Shown piece after piece: positions 16,978-26,220 of a stretch of DNA of 64,000 nt (the first letter of the stretch is position 1; the number at the start of each line of letters is the position of its first letter). A model generated the notes under the pieces. The model made no database searches. It saw nothing but the letters and a program-made list of their open reading frames with translations, and was not told the origin of the DNA. The stretch is from Myroides injenensis M09-0166. Lineage in GTDB: Bacteria; Bacteroidota; Bacteroidia; Flavobacteriales; Flavobacteriaceae. Location: positions 1 through 64,000 of the forward strand of contig NZ_BAEX01000004.1 of NCBI RefSeq assembly GCF_000246945.1, read 5' to 3'. The position numbers and the translations under genes were made by a program.

Positions 16978-18956
16978 ATGTCTAAATATCCCCTTATTCT
17001 CTATATTTTATTATTTACTCAAATTTCTTTTGCACAAGAATTTATCGAAAAGGTAACCGCTGAAGAGTTAAAAAGTGATAGAAGTGCATATGGAAAGTTT
17101 TCATCGTCTGATGCGATTATTTTAAATGAAGAAGAAAAAGTGTATTTTGATTTTGACAATATAAATGGTAATTACCAGGTTGTTGAAATAGTAAGTCGTA
17201 AGATAAAAATATTAAGTAATTCTGGTGTATTAGCAGCTTCCTTTCGTGTGCCTTATTTTAGAAAAGGTGTTTTTGGTGAAGATGTTAAGATTGAACATGC
17301 TATGATTTACTATTTAAAAGACAATAAAATTGTCAAAGAAAAAGTAAAGTCCAATCGTATTATCTCGACAAATCATGATGATTATGCTGAGAAAGGAGTG
17401 GATTTTATAGATGCACCTGTCGGAAGCATTGTCGAATACGTTTATAAAAAAGTTACTTCTTATATTGATATTTTACCTGAATGGCAGATAGAAGGAAGTC
17501 TTCCTAAGTTGAAAACGACTTATGTGGTTACAATTCCTGAATTCTATGAATACAAAATGATTAAAAATGGAATTATAAACGTAAAGGAAAGTACTAAAGA
17601 AACGAATACGAAATTTTATTATGGAAGTGCTTTTAGTGGAAGTCAAAATGTCAATTCTATTCAAAAAAGATTTGAAGCAACGAATGTTGCCCCATTATAT
17701 GAAGAGCCAATTATAGATAACTTTAATAATAGTATCAGTAAGATCCGTTTTGATTTAGCAGTACTTAAATACCCATTCAGTAATCCTCAAAAAGTCTTAC
17801 AAGATGAAAAAGAATTTGTACAAGATTTAATAACTAATAAAACTTTTTGGAAGCAGATTACGAATAATAATTTTTATCAAAAACTTTTACCTAAAGAAGA
17901 GTTTAATACGTTATCGGAAATAGAACGTATAGAAAAGGTTTTGAAATTTGTACAAAATACTGTAAAATGGGATGGTAATTATTCAATGTATTATGATAAA
18001 GGAAGTAAATCTACGTTTAACAGAAAGCTAGGTAATTCCGCAGATATCAATCTACTTTTAATCAATGTTTTAAAATATGCTGATTTAAATGCTCAACCTG
18101 TATTTATAAGTACTCGTAGCAACGGTTTAAAGAATACGTGGCAGGCAATGTTTTTTAATCATATTATAGCAGGTGTCAAAGTGGGTGATTCCACCTATTT
18201 ATTAGATGCTACAAGCCCTTTTTCACAAGTTGGAGTTTTACCGTTTGAAGATTTAAATGGAGTAGGATGGATGATTAGTGATAAAGGTATAGTTATGGAA
18301 CTTGATTTAGTTCCAACGTTTGCGTCTAATCAAAGTGAATCTTATCAAGTTTCACTTTTCCCTAAGGGGCAATTAAAAGGTTATGTATTATCAGCGTTTG
18401 ACAAGCATGCTGCAATTCCTTGGCGAGAGAAGTATAAAGAAATTGGTGAGTGGAGATTGGCAAGAGAGATTGAATCTAACATACAAGGAGTGGTTCTATC
18501 AGATTTTAGTGTAGTTAATGGTAATGATAATACAAATAGTTTACGACTTCGATATGCATTAAAACAAGACAACGCTTATTACACTTTTAATAACAGTATC
18601 ATCTTTAATCCTTTTGTTTTTTTAATTCTCGTTTTAGTCCTTTTGTGGCAGGTGAACGTACAAGTGATATTAATTTTGGTTATCCATTGATAGATAACTA
18701 TGCTATTTCTATTAATATTCCGCAAGGCTATAAAATATCAAGTATTCCTATGTCTTGGAATTTAGTAGATAAAGATTTAGGACTACAAGCACAATTAAAA
18801 ATTACACAGAAAGATACTAGCATAGAGTGTAAGCTACAAACTGCTAGAGTAAAATCAATTATAGAGGCTAAGGATTACAAGAAAGTAAAAGATTTTTATG
18901 ATAAGTTAGAAAAGTATTTAGAGGAATCTATTATCTTTAGTATAGACAGTAAATAG
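16978..18956 (+). pseudogene. DUF3857/transglutaminase-like secreted protein, frameshifted
   Basis: Secreted protein with a signal peptide (FTQISFAQE, about residue 20), an N-terminal DUF3857 domain (about 50-230) and a transglutaminase-like core (about 300-430). The reading frame breaks near 18617-18623 in a run of seven T. Upstream, the natural frame ends FNPFVFL. The matching continuation, NSRFSPFVAGERTSDINFGY, is in another frame and runs to 18956. Adding one base restores a protein of about 659 residues with a normal family C-terminus. Possible causes are a sequencing error, slippage-based switching or a real null mutation. Function is unknown; Bacteroidota encode many such proteins. Confidence 0.82.
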
Positions 18957-18988
18957 TTTAATTACTATCTCTTAAAATGTATTGTGCT

Positions 18989-19029
18989 AAAAAAAGCACC
19001 AAGTCTTTTTAATGCTTGGTGCTTTTTTT
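18989..19029. terminator. Bidirectional terminator between DUF3857 and M16 genes
   Basis: 15-bp perfect stem AAAAAAAGCACCAAG/CTTGGTGCTTTTTTT between convergent genes, with T runs usable in both directions. Confidence 0.88.
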
Positions 19030-19035
19030 ATTTTA

Positions 19036-21873
19036 TTAGTTGGCTTCTGGAATAAGTGAAAATACGCCATAGTCCGAAATATCAAATACGCTGTTACATA
19101 CTTCTTTTACATCTTTTGGAGTAATGCTTTGCAAGATGTCATCGTAGGAATTAAAATCTTCTATTGAGCCAAAGTTTAAGTAAATCTCTCTTATTTTTTC
19201 AGCCCATAAAGAAGTAGCACCTTCTGTTAAATGCATTGCTTTATTGTTTAGAATAGTGCGTTTCATACGGTTTAGTAATTGCTCATCAATTTCATTAGTT
19301 TGCATTTCTACTATAACTTCTTTAGCCATATCTTCTAAAATGGGAATATCTTTTTCTGATGCAGAAAAACTAAGAGATATAGCAGTTTGCGGAATTGGAT
19401 AAATATCAACTTGAATATCAGTGTAAGGTGAGTAAACTAGACCTTCTTTTTCTCTTGAAATGTTTAAAAACTTGTCATTAAAAATTTCTCTAGCCATTTG
19501 GGCTATAATTGATTCTTTGAGTGTTGGTTGTATTTTTCCTTTAAAAATAATATTTGTTTCCGGTCTTTCTAAACCATCGGATACGATGTTTTCTCTAGTA
19601 ATTTTTTTGTTTTCGCTTTCATTTGATGCTATGTCTTTTTTATTTATATCAAATGAAGTTTTCTTTATTGAAGGTGTTTTTGAAAAATACTGAATCGCCA
19701 ATTCTTGTATTATTTCTTTATCAAAGTTTCCGCTTAGAACTATATAGTTCTTATCACTCTTAGAAACTATGTAGTCGTAAAGCGAAAAAATCTTATCTAA
19801 ATTTACTGTATTCCAATCTTCGACAGTGTTTAATTCTTTTGTATCTCTGCTTTTAGGGTTTTTATATTGTGCTATTTTATGGTCAAGTTTTATAGATGGA
19901 ATATTCAAAAAAGTAGATTCTCTTTTTTCCTTAGTTAGACTAGCTATTGATTCTTTTATATAGTCATCAAAATCCTCTTGAGGCTTTTCATAGTTGTATA
20001 ATTTTCGATATGACCACTCAAATAAATCTTCAGCATTATTGATTCGACTTACGGTATTAATAATACTTGCATTATCAGTTATACTTACTAATGTTGATAT
20101 TTCTTTATCTAAGCTTAGGTCAAAATAATCATCATTTGTGAGTCCTTTAATCCAAGAACCATCAATAAAATAAGTTGCGTCTTGAAAATAATTATAGTCT
20201 TGATCAGTGAGAAGTTTGAAACCATTTCGCGATGAAAGAGAGAGAATGATATTGTCTTCATCACTTAGAGTTGGCTTTATAGCAATATGTAGCCCATTAT
20301 CTAAAGTTAATTCTGTAACATCAATATTTTGATAATACTTTGTTGCTAGAAGAGAAGCTGGTTTATTGTCTATATCTGAAATAGGTAATTCAGACCATTT
20401 AAAACTTTTTAATAACTGATTTTCATTGGTAGCTGACTCAGAAACTTCTTTTTTAATAAATGTTATCGTCTTTTTTAAACCGCTCTTCCAAGCCTTAAGG
20501 AGAGTACTTTCTTCTATTTTTCCAAAGTCAGAAGGTATATTAGTAAGTAAGTATAAATTTGAAGTATCTTTTAACCAACTATTATAATGTAATTGTTGTA
20601 AATCTTCAGGAGTTATTATTTCTATTAGTTTTTTTGATAAATCATTTTTTATTTCAATGCTTAGGTAGTTGCTAAAAGCAGCAGCTTGATCTACGTAAGA
20701 ATCTGCAATATATGTAGCATCCTCATCAATACCTGTATATAATTTATTAATATAGTTTTCTTTTAATTCTATAAGTTCTTCTGTCTTAATACCATTGCGG
20801 TTTATAGTGCTGACGATACTCGCAATTTGCTTTACTTTATTCAGTAATTCTTTTTTTGTTTGAGCTTCTAATTCAAAAGTGTTTTCAAGTCGATTTGATA
20901 AGTACCAAATTGTATGGTAACGAGTTTTTATATCAGTTTGACTTATTTTGTTGAGAAGGTAGTTTTTATAAAGTGATTCAATAATATTCATTTTTAGATC
21001 GTCTTCTGTTTGCATTAAAGAAGATTTTGTAAATCGTATTATTTCTAGTTTTGCTGGCTTATTATTCTCATTATAATCTTTTAATAAATAAGAATTAAAA
21101 GCAGGATTATAACTTGCTATATTTTGTAATCTTTTTCCATATAGAGTAGGTACAGCATCTCTAAAAAGATGTTTAATAATAGCCTGTACTTTTATAGGGT
21201 CTACATTTCCAGTTACTATCAAAGTGGCTAGATTAGGAGCGTACCATTTTTTATAAAATGCTTTTAACCTTTGATTATCTAACGCTAAAATATCATTTTC
21301 AGTAGCTATAGGTAAATGGCTTTGATGTTTTGTTCCTTCTAATTTTTTTTGATTTATTGGAGTTTCTTTTCCAAAGTCTTTAATTTCTTGAATAACAATT
21401 TTTCTTTCTTTTTCGATAGCATCATCGTCTAGTGAGGCTTTAGATAAGAAATTAGCTAAAATTGATAAAGCCAAGTTTGTTTCTTCAGGATTCTGCAATG
21501 AAAGTTGGTATACAGTACGTTCATAGGTGGTATAAGCATTAATGTCACGTCCATAACGATAACCAAGTGTCTGAAGCGTGTCAACAGCTTTCCATTGAGG
21601 AAAATCAGTAGAGCCATTGAATATCATGTGTTCAAGGAAATGTGCATATCCTTTTTCTTCATTAGTTTCTTGTAATGATCCAGTATTCAGTACTAATCTA
21701 TATTCTGTTTTTGTTTGTTTGGTAGAGTGAATAATGTAATGAAAACCATTTTCTAAACTATCAATGATTGTATGAGTAGCTATGGGAAGAGGCTTATTTA
21801 GGTCTTGTGCAGTACATAGGGAAGTTATAAAACTCACTAAAAAAAAAGTAAAGTAGTAAAATGCATTCTTCAT
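19036..21873 (-). CDS. M16 family zinc metallopeptidase (secreted)
   Basis: 945-residue peptidase with a signal peptide (SLCTAQD, about residue 22). The inverted zinc motif HxxEH is HFLEH (H78, E81, H82). The downstream acidic helix ERKIVIQEIKDF (about 155-166) supplies the third ligand region. The two-domain, roughly 900-residue form is typical of periplasmic or surface M16B-like peptidases that cut oligopeptides. It is last in a minus-strand series after SusC, SusD and two lipoproteins, so it probably trims peptides for that importer (inference). It is 95 bp downstream of the LRR-like lipoprotein gene. Confidence 0.92.
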   Translation of the reverse strand: MKNAFYYFTFFLVSFITSLCTAQDLNKPLPIATHTIIDSLENGFHYIIHSTKQTKTEYRLVLNTGSLQETNEEKGYAHFLEHMIFNGSTDFPQWKAVDTLQTLGYRYGRDINAYTTYERTVYQLSLQNPEETNLALSILANFLSKASLDDDAIEKERKIVIQEIKDFGKETPINQKKLEGTKHQSHLPIATENDILALDNQRLKAFYKKWYAPNLATLIVTGNVDPIKVQAIIKHLFRDAVPTLYGKRLQNIASYNPAFNSYLLKDYNENNKPAKLEIIRFTKSSLMQTEDDLKMNIIESLYKNYLLNKISQTDIKTRYHTIWYLSNRLENTFELEAQTKKELLNKVKQIASIVSTINRNGIKTEELIELKENYINKLYTGIDEDATYIADSYVDQAAAFSNYLSIEIKNDLSKKLIEIITPEDLQQLHYNSWLKDTSNLYLLTNIPSDFGKIEESTLLKAWKSGLKKTITFIKKEVSESATNENQLLKSFKWSELPISDIDNKPASLLATKYYQNIDVTELTLDNGLHIAIKPTLSDEDNIILSLSSRNGFKLLTDQDYNYFQDATYFIDGSWIKGLTNDDYFDLSLDKEISTLVSITDNASIINTVSRINNAEDLFEWSYRKLYNYEKPQEDFDDYIKESIASLTKEKRESTFLNIPSIKLDHKIAQYKNPKSRDTKELNTVEDWNTVNLDKIFSLYDYIVSKSDKNYIVLSGNFDKEIIQELAIQYFSKTPSIKKTSFDINKKDIASNESENKKITRENIVSDGLERPETNIIFKGKIQPTLKESIIAQMAREIFNDKFLNISREKEGLVYSPYTDIQVDIYPIPQTAISLSFSASEKDIPILEDMAKEVIVEMQTNEIDEQLLNRMKRTILNNKAMHLTEGATSLWAEKIREIYLNFGSIEDFNSYDDILQSITPKDVKEVCNSVFDISDYGVFSLIPEAN

Positions 21874-21968
21874 TTTTGTGTATTTAAGAGGGAATATGGA
21901 GATTTAGTTTGTCAAAGTTAAAGGAATTTCATTGGTTTTTTAGTACACTATATGAGTATAACTAATAA

Positions 21969-23477
21969 TTATTTAGAAGCATCAACATATTTTACTACAA
22001 TATTTTGACCATTGCTTCCCAATGCGTAGAATTTGTCAAGTTGACCTTCGTATTTTTTGTTTACCCAAAGTTCTTGTATTTCTGCGTAATTGTACATATC
22101 TGCTAGTCTTACTTTACCGTAGTCATTATCTAAGTTATCTAAACGACTAAAATCAAGTACGTTTGTATTATTTTCTTTAACTAATAAGACATTGCATCCT
22201 CTCATATTATCAATTGCATACAATTGCGAACAGAATCTTAGATCTAATGTTATTTTTCCATAATGTGATTTTACTGGCAATATTAAGAATGTCTCTAATT
22301 TTGTTTGAGAAGAAAAATCTATGTCTGTTATTCCAGAAATATTATTAGCTTGGAACGATGTCAAAGTGTTTTTAGGTAGAGTTAATTTTCCTTTTATATC
22401 TAAGTAATCGATACTTAAGCTTTGTAATTCAGGAGTACTACCTAAGTTAATATCTTGTAAAGATGTTTCTTCAGAATTAAGTGTTAATTTGTGTAATTTA
22501 GGTGCATTAATAATAACATTAGAAAATTTATGATCTTGCATATTTAAATTTTCTAAACGAGATGCTGTTAAGTTTAATTCACCTTGCATGTTTAATACAT
22601 TTGCATAAACTTCTTTTGCTTGTGTTTTAGAAATTATATCTAAAAGGTTGTCTTTAATAGCATAACAACGATTCACGTTTAATATCTCTAGTAATCCACC
22701 ATTTAAATCAACAGATACTAAATCATCATTGTTACTTAAATCAAGAGAAGCTAATTCTTTAATTCCTTTGATAGATACCGTTTTAATACTTTTGTTTTGA
22801 TATTTAGCTAATGATAAGCTTTCTAAGTTTTCTGGAACTTCAATAGCTACGTTATCACCAAATTCATGATAACCAAGTTCAAGTATTTTTAGAGAAGAAA
22901 AATATTTAAGTGCTCCAAGATCCTCTGTTTTTAAAGCTTGTGTAGTTCCATTATAACCAGTCTCATCATAGTTCATCCAAAGATATTTTATCTCAGCTAA
23001 GTCTGATTTTTTAAAGATACTTCCACTAATAGGTTTTGGAGCATTTTCTTTTAATACTTCTTCAATAGCTTTTGCAAAAGCAGCAGTAAATTCTATTTCA
23101 GTTTTTTCAGTAACAGTAACAGTAAAATTAATAGAAGATTTATAGTTTTCTAAGATAGCATTCACAGTTGCAGTACCTTCTTTTAATGCAATAATTGTAT
23201 TGTTTTCTCCTATAGCGATAATATCTTTTCCTTGAGTAATATTAAGTTTAGCACCAATTACTAACGCTCCTTTATTATCTGTTATTTTAAGGGGTAGTGA
23301 GTTCCCTTCTAATAATTCTGCTTTTGCTTCAGTTATAGCATTTCCTTCTTGATCGACAATTTGTAATTCTAATTGTTCTGAGTCAGTATTATCATCGCTA
23401 GAACAAGATGCTAAAATAACTGTAGATGTAATTAGTACTGATGCTATTTTACCAGTGTGATTTGTTAGTGTTTTCAT
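21969..23477 (-). CDS. Lipoprotein with Ig-like and leucine-rich-repeat-like regions
   Basis: 502 residues with a lipobox at VILASCSSDD (cysteine about residue 25). Residues about 35-125 look like Ig-type beta domains. From about 185 on, irregular leucine-rich repeats occur (LESLSLAKYQ, LASLDLSNNDDL, LENLNMQDHKF, LQSLSIDYLDI), similar to BspA-type repeats that bind proteins. It is probably surface-exposed. It belongs to the locus of SusC/SusD pair 2 but is separated from the preceding lipoprotein gene by a strong hairpin, so its expression may differ. Confidence 0.75.
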   Translation of the reverse strand: MKTLTNHTGKIASVLITSTVILASCSSDDNTDSEQLELQIVDQEGNAITEAKAELLEGNSLPLKITDNKGALVIGAKLNITQGKDIIAIGENNTIIALKEGTATVNAILENYKSSINFTVTVTEKTEIEFTAAFAKAIEEVLKENAPKPISGSIFKKSDLAEIKYLWMNYDETGYNGTTQALKTEDLGALKYFSSLKILELGYHEFGDNVAIEVPENLESLSLAKYQNKSIKTVSIKGIKELASLDLSNNDDLVSVDLNGGLLEILNVNRCYAIKDNLLDIISKTQAKEVYANVLNMQGELNLTASRLENLNMQDHKFSNVIINAPKLHKLTLNSEETSLQDINLGSTPELQSLSIDYLDIKGKLTLPKNTLTSFQANNISGITDIDFSSQTKLETFLILPVKSHYGKITLDLRFCSQLYAIDNMRGCNVLLVKENNTNVLDFSRLDNLDNDYGKVRLADMYNYAEIQELWVNKKYEGQLDKFYALGSNGQNIVVKYVDASK

Positions 23478-23532
23478 TAAAATGTAGTGTTAAAAATATT
23501 TAGATTAATTAAAAATTAGTTGTTTTGAGCAA

Positions 23533-23582
23533 AAAAATATAGGATTGACTTATATATTTTAACTAGTCAATCCTATATTTTT
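23533..23582 (-). terminator. Intercistronic hairpin in the SusC/SusD pair 2 locus
   Basis: 18-bp perfect stem (23533-23550 with 23565-23582), 14-nt loop and a T7 run on the minus strand. It lies just after the 23599-24807 gene and before the LRR-like gene, so it could terminate or tune expression of the last two genes. Confidence 0.8.
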
Positions 23583-23598
23583 AAAAGTTATAGATTGT

Positions 23599-24807
23599 TT
23601 ACTTTAGTTTATATTGTATTCTGAATTGCATATACCCCGTAGCATAATCATGATCCATAATGAAATTAAAAGATATTTCATCTTCAGTTATTTTTGCAGT
23701 AGTTTCCATCCATGTATCATTATTGTAAGGGTCATCTTCACCTTCTTCTTTTAGTATCATACCTGCATTTATTAGTTGTTTTGGATCTATAGTACCTCCT
23801 TGTTCATAAGCTTCAATAGCCTCAGGGTTTCCTTCATCTATTAATTTTTTTAATCTATCCCAAGCAGAATATTCATATTCAAATGGAACAATTTTAATAG
23901 GGTCCCCATATATGGTATTTCCAGATCCTATATAAGTAATTTCTTTTGTTTTTATGTCTATTACAATATTATCTAGTCGCATAGAGAAGGTTTCATTTGA
24001 AGTGGCTGATAGGTTAATTAACTCCATTGTTTTTTGTGGCATTGGTTGTTGAGTCCAAGTTTCCTCATCAGCTACTGTTATATGTCTGAAAATATGGTAG
24101 CAGAAATCTTCTATCCCCATAGGATTAGATAGCATTGTCAAAACAGCTTTTTCTGGTGTAGATTTTTCTTCATTTAAAGTAATGATTGTTTTTCCTTTTA
24201 CTGGAATTACTCTTGGTTGGAAAAGTGGAGTGAAATATTCACTTCCTGGATATTTTATTTCTCCTATCACATCTACTTCTCCCATTAATGGATATAAATC
24301 AAGTCCTTGCTTTTGATATGCATTTAGTAATTGAATTTGTTTATCTGTTAATTCCACTTCAGATATCACAGGAGATATCATTATTTGCTCTGCTTTTTCT
24401 AATTTTAATGTACTGTTGTTTTTAATTAAATTTAGTTTCAGAATCGCATTTTCTTTTAAAACTCTATTCGTTTTACTTGCTATAAGTAGTGTAGCCTTTT
24501 TTTGTCCTGGTTCTAAAACTATTTTTGGATTTTCTATTTCTGCAATAGTTTGATTATTAATTACATTATCAGATAAACCAAACTCAAGTTCTAATGTCTC
24601 TTTTAAAGCAGTCACTAATAGCACTTCAACTTCAATAGTATCTGTACCATTGTCTTTCATACTTAAAGTATTTACAGCTTTTAATACAATTTTGTTTTCA
24701 CCGTCAAACTGTGCATCTGAATTATCATCGCTAGAACATGAAGTAAAGTTTACTACTCCTATTAAAGTAGCGATTAAGATTAATTTTTGTAAAAAAGTGT
24801 TTCTCAT
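23599..24807 (-). CDS. Lipoprotein of unknown function in SusC/SusD pair 2 locus
   Basis: 402 residues with a lipobox at VVNFTSCSSDD (cysteine about residue 25). An N-terminal beta-rich domain (about 35-150, alternating hydrophobic strands) is followed by a mixed domain with several Trp and Tyr residues. I do not recognise a named family with confidence. It starts 13 bp after the SusD gene and is probably a further surface component of the same importer, as auxiliary lipoproteins commonly follow SusD genes. Confidence 0.7.
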   Translation of the reverse strand: MRNTFLQKLILIATLIGVVNFTSCSSDDNSDAQFDGENKIVLKAVNTLSMKDNGTDTIEVEVLLVTALKETLELEFGLSDNVINNQTIAEIENPKIVLEPGQKKATLLIASKTNRVLKENAILKLNLIKNNSTLKLEKAEQIMISPVISEVELTDKQIQLLNAYQKQGLDLYPLMGEVDVIGEIKYPGSEYFTPLFQPRVIPVKGKTIITLNEEKSTPEKAVLTMLSNPMGIEDFCYHIFRHITVADEETWTQQPMPQKTMELINLSATSNETFSMRLDNIVIDIKTKEITYIGSGNTIYGDPIKIVPFEYEYSAWDRLKKLIDEGNPEAIEAYEQGGTIDPKQLINAGMILKEEGEDDPYNNDTWMETTAKITEDEISFNFIMDHDYATGYMQFRIQYKLK

Positions 24808-24820
24808 ATCTTATCTGTTT

Positions 24821-26218
24821 TTATTTGTTAACAAATGTTGGCCATCCTTCATTCTGAATAGCATTGTTGTTATATCTTAATTCTGAATCGGGGATAGGCC
24901 AAGTCCAACGAAAATCATTGTTTTGAATAGTTAGTAGAACTTTATTAGAATCTGGAAAATATCTTTTAATAGGTAGGTTCCATCTTTTTAAATCAAAGTA
25001 ATTTATCTTTTCTCCAACAAATTCTTTTTGTTTTTCTTTTTGAACTATTGATTTTAATATACTTTGAGATAGTCCATCCGCTACGGAAGTATTGTTTATA
25101 GATGTAAGGAACTGATTAAGATAATCTGTTGCTTCGTTAAGTTTTCCTTGTTCTATTAAACTTTCTATAAGTATGAAATAGGTTTCCGTATTTCGGGAAA
25201 GGACTATGTTCTTTTCTGTATGATCTGTATGCTGAGTTTTATATTTACCTAAGTAAGGACGTAATACAGTAGGTGAGGAGATACCACCTTCTAGCGAACG
25301 CATCTTATACATATATTGAGATACATTGTATCGTATATCTTCTTTTTCAAAAATATTATTATGATTGATAAATAAGTAGTCCCCAGTGTCCTTTTCTACG
25401 TAGAGGTAACGATTTGGATTACTAAGATTATTATAAATCCAGTAGGTAGCCGTCGTTGTCTCACTTAATGAGATATTCCAGATTGCAGTATAGTCTTTCT
25501 CAGTGTTTGGCAAAGTAGGGAATAATGAGATAAGCTCTCTTGCCGTTTGTTCTGCTTTGCTATATTCTTTTGTGTATAAGTATATTTGCGCTTTTATATT
25601 TATAGCAGCAGGCGAAGTAATAAAATAATTATATTGTTTATTATATTTTTTCATCAAATCAATTCCTTGATCTAATAAAGTCTTTATAATAGTTATTGTT
25701 TCCTCCTGTGTTAATCTTTTATTATTCTCTAAAGTGATATTGTCTTTAGTAATAATACCTAATGCTGATGGATTATAGCGTTCGCTATAAAGTTGTAGTA
25801 AATCAAAGTAAATATAAGCTTTTAAGCAAAGAGCATTCCCTTTAATATAGTTCCATTTCTCATCTTTATTTTTGATATATTGTTCCGTATTAAGTATAGA
25901 ATTAATATGAACAAGTGATTCATAATAGCTTTTCCATAATTGACCTGTAGCCATTTTTATTTGTTCGTCATTCCACCCATAGGTTAATTTGTAATCTGGT
26001 TTATTATTAATTAAGTAAGAGGGCTGTAGATCTTCAGTAAGTAAAGTAAATGGTTCGCCTCCCACAGGAAGACTTGAATAAGCCTGTGCTAAAACACCTA
26101 GTGCTTTTCTATCGGTATTAATGATATCATCCCCAGATATTTCTTCTTGATTATTTTGTTCTAAGCTACAAGAAGTAAATAATGTTAGTGCAATAATAAA
26201 AATAAAAATGTTTCTCAT
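24821..26218 (-). CDS. RagB/SusD family nutrient-binding lipoprotein (pair 2)
   Basis: 465 residues with a lipobox at LFTSCSLEQ (cysteine about 17). Contains SusD helices (YIKGNALCLKAYIYFDLLQLYSERYN, about 120-145, quoted in outline) and the C-terminal family pattern KQKEFVGEKINYFDLKRWN (about 405-423). It begins 2 bp after the SusC stop, indicating tight coupling. RagB and related SusD proteins can bind peptides. The peptidase in this locus makes peptides the best guess. Confidence 0.9.
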   Translation of the reverse strand: MRNIFIFIIALTLFTSCSLEQNNQEEISGDDIINTDRKALGVLAQAYSSLPVGGEPFTLLTEDLQPSYLINNKPDYKLTYGWNDEQIKMATGQLWKSYYESLVHINSILNTEQYIKNKDEKWNYIKGNALCLKAYIYFDLLQLYSERYNPSALGIITKDNITLENNKRLTQEETITIIKTLLDQGIDLMKKYNKQYNYFITSPAAINIKAQIYLYTKEYSKAEQTARELISLFPTLPNTEKDYTAIWNISLSETTTATYWIYNNLSNPNRYLYVEKDTGDYLFINHNNIFEKEDIRYNVSQYMYKMRSLEGGISSPTVLRPYLGKYKTQHTDHTEKNIVLSRNTETYFILIESLIEQGKLNEATDYLNQFLTSINNTSVADGLSQSILKSIVQKEKQKEFVGEKINYFDLKRWNLPIKRYFPDSNKVLLTIQNNDFRWTWPIPDSELRYNNNAIQNEGWPTFVNK

Positions 26219-26220
26219 AA

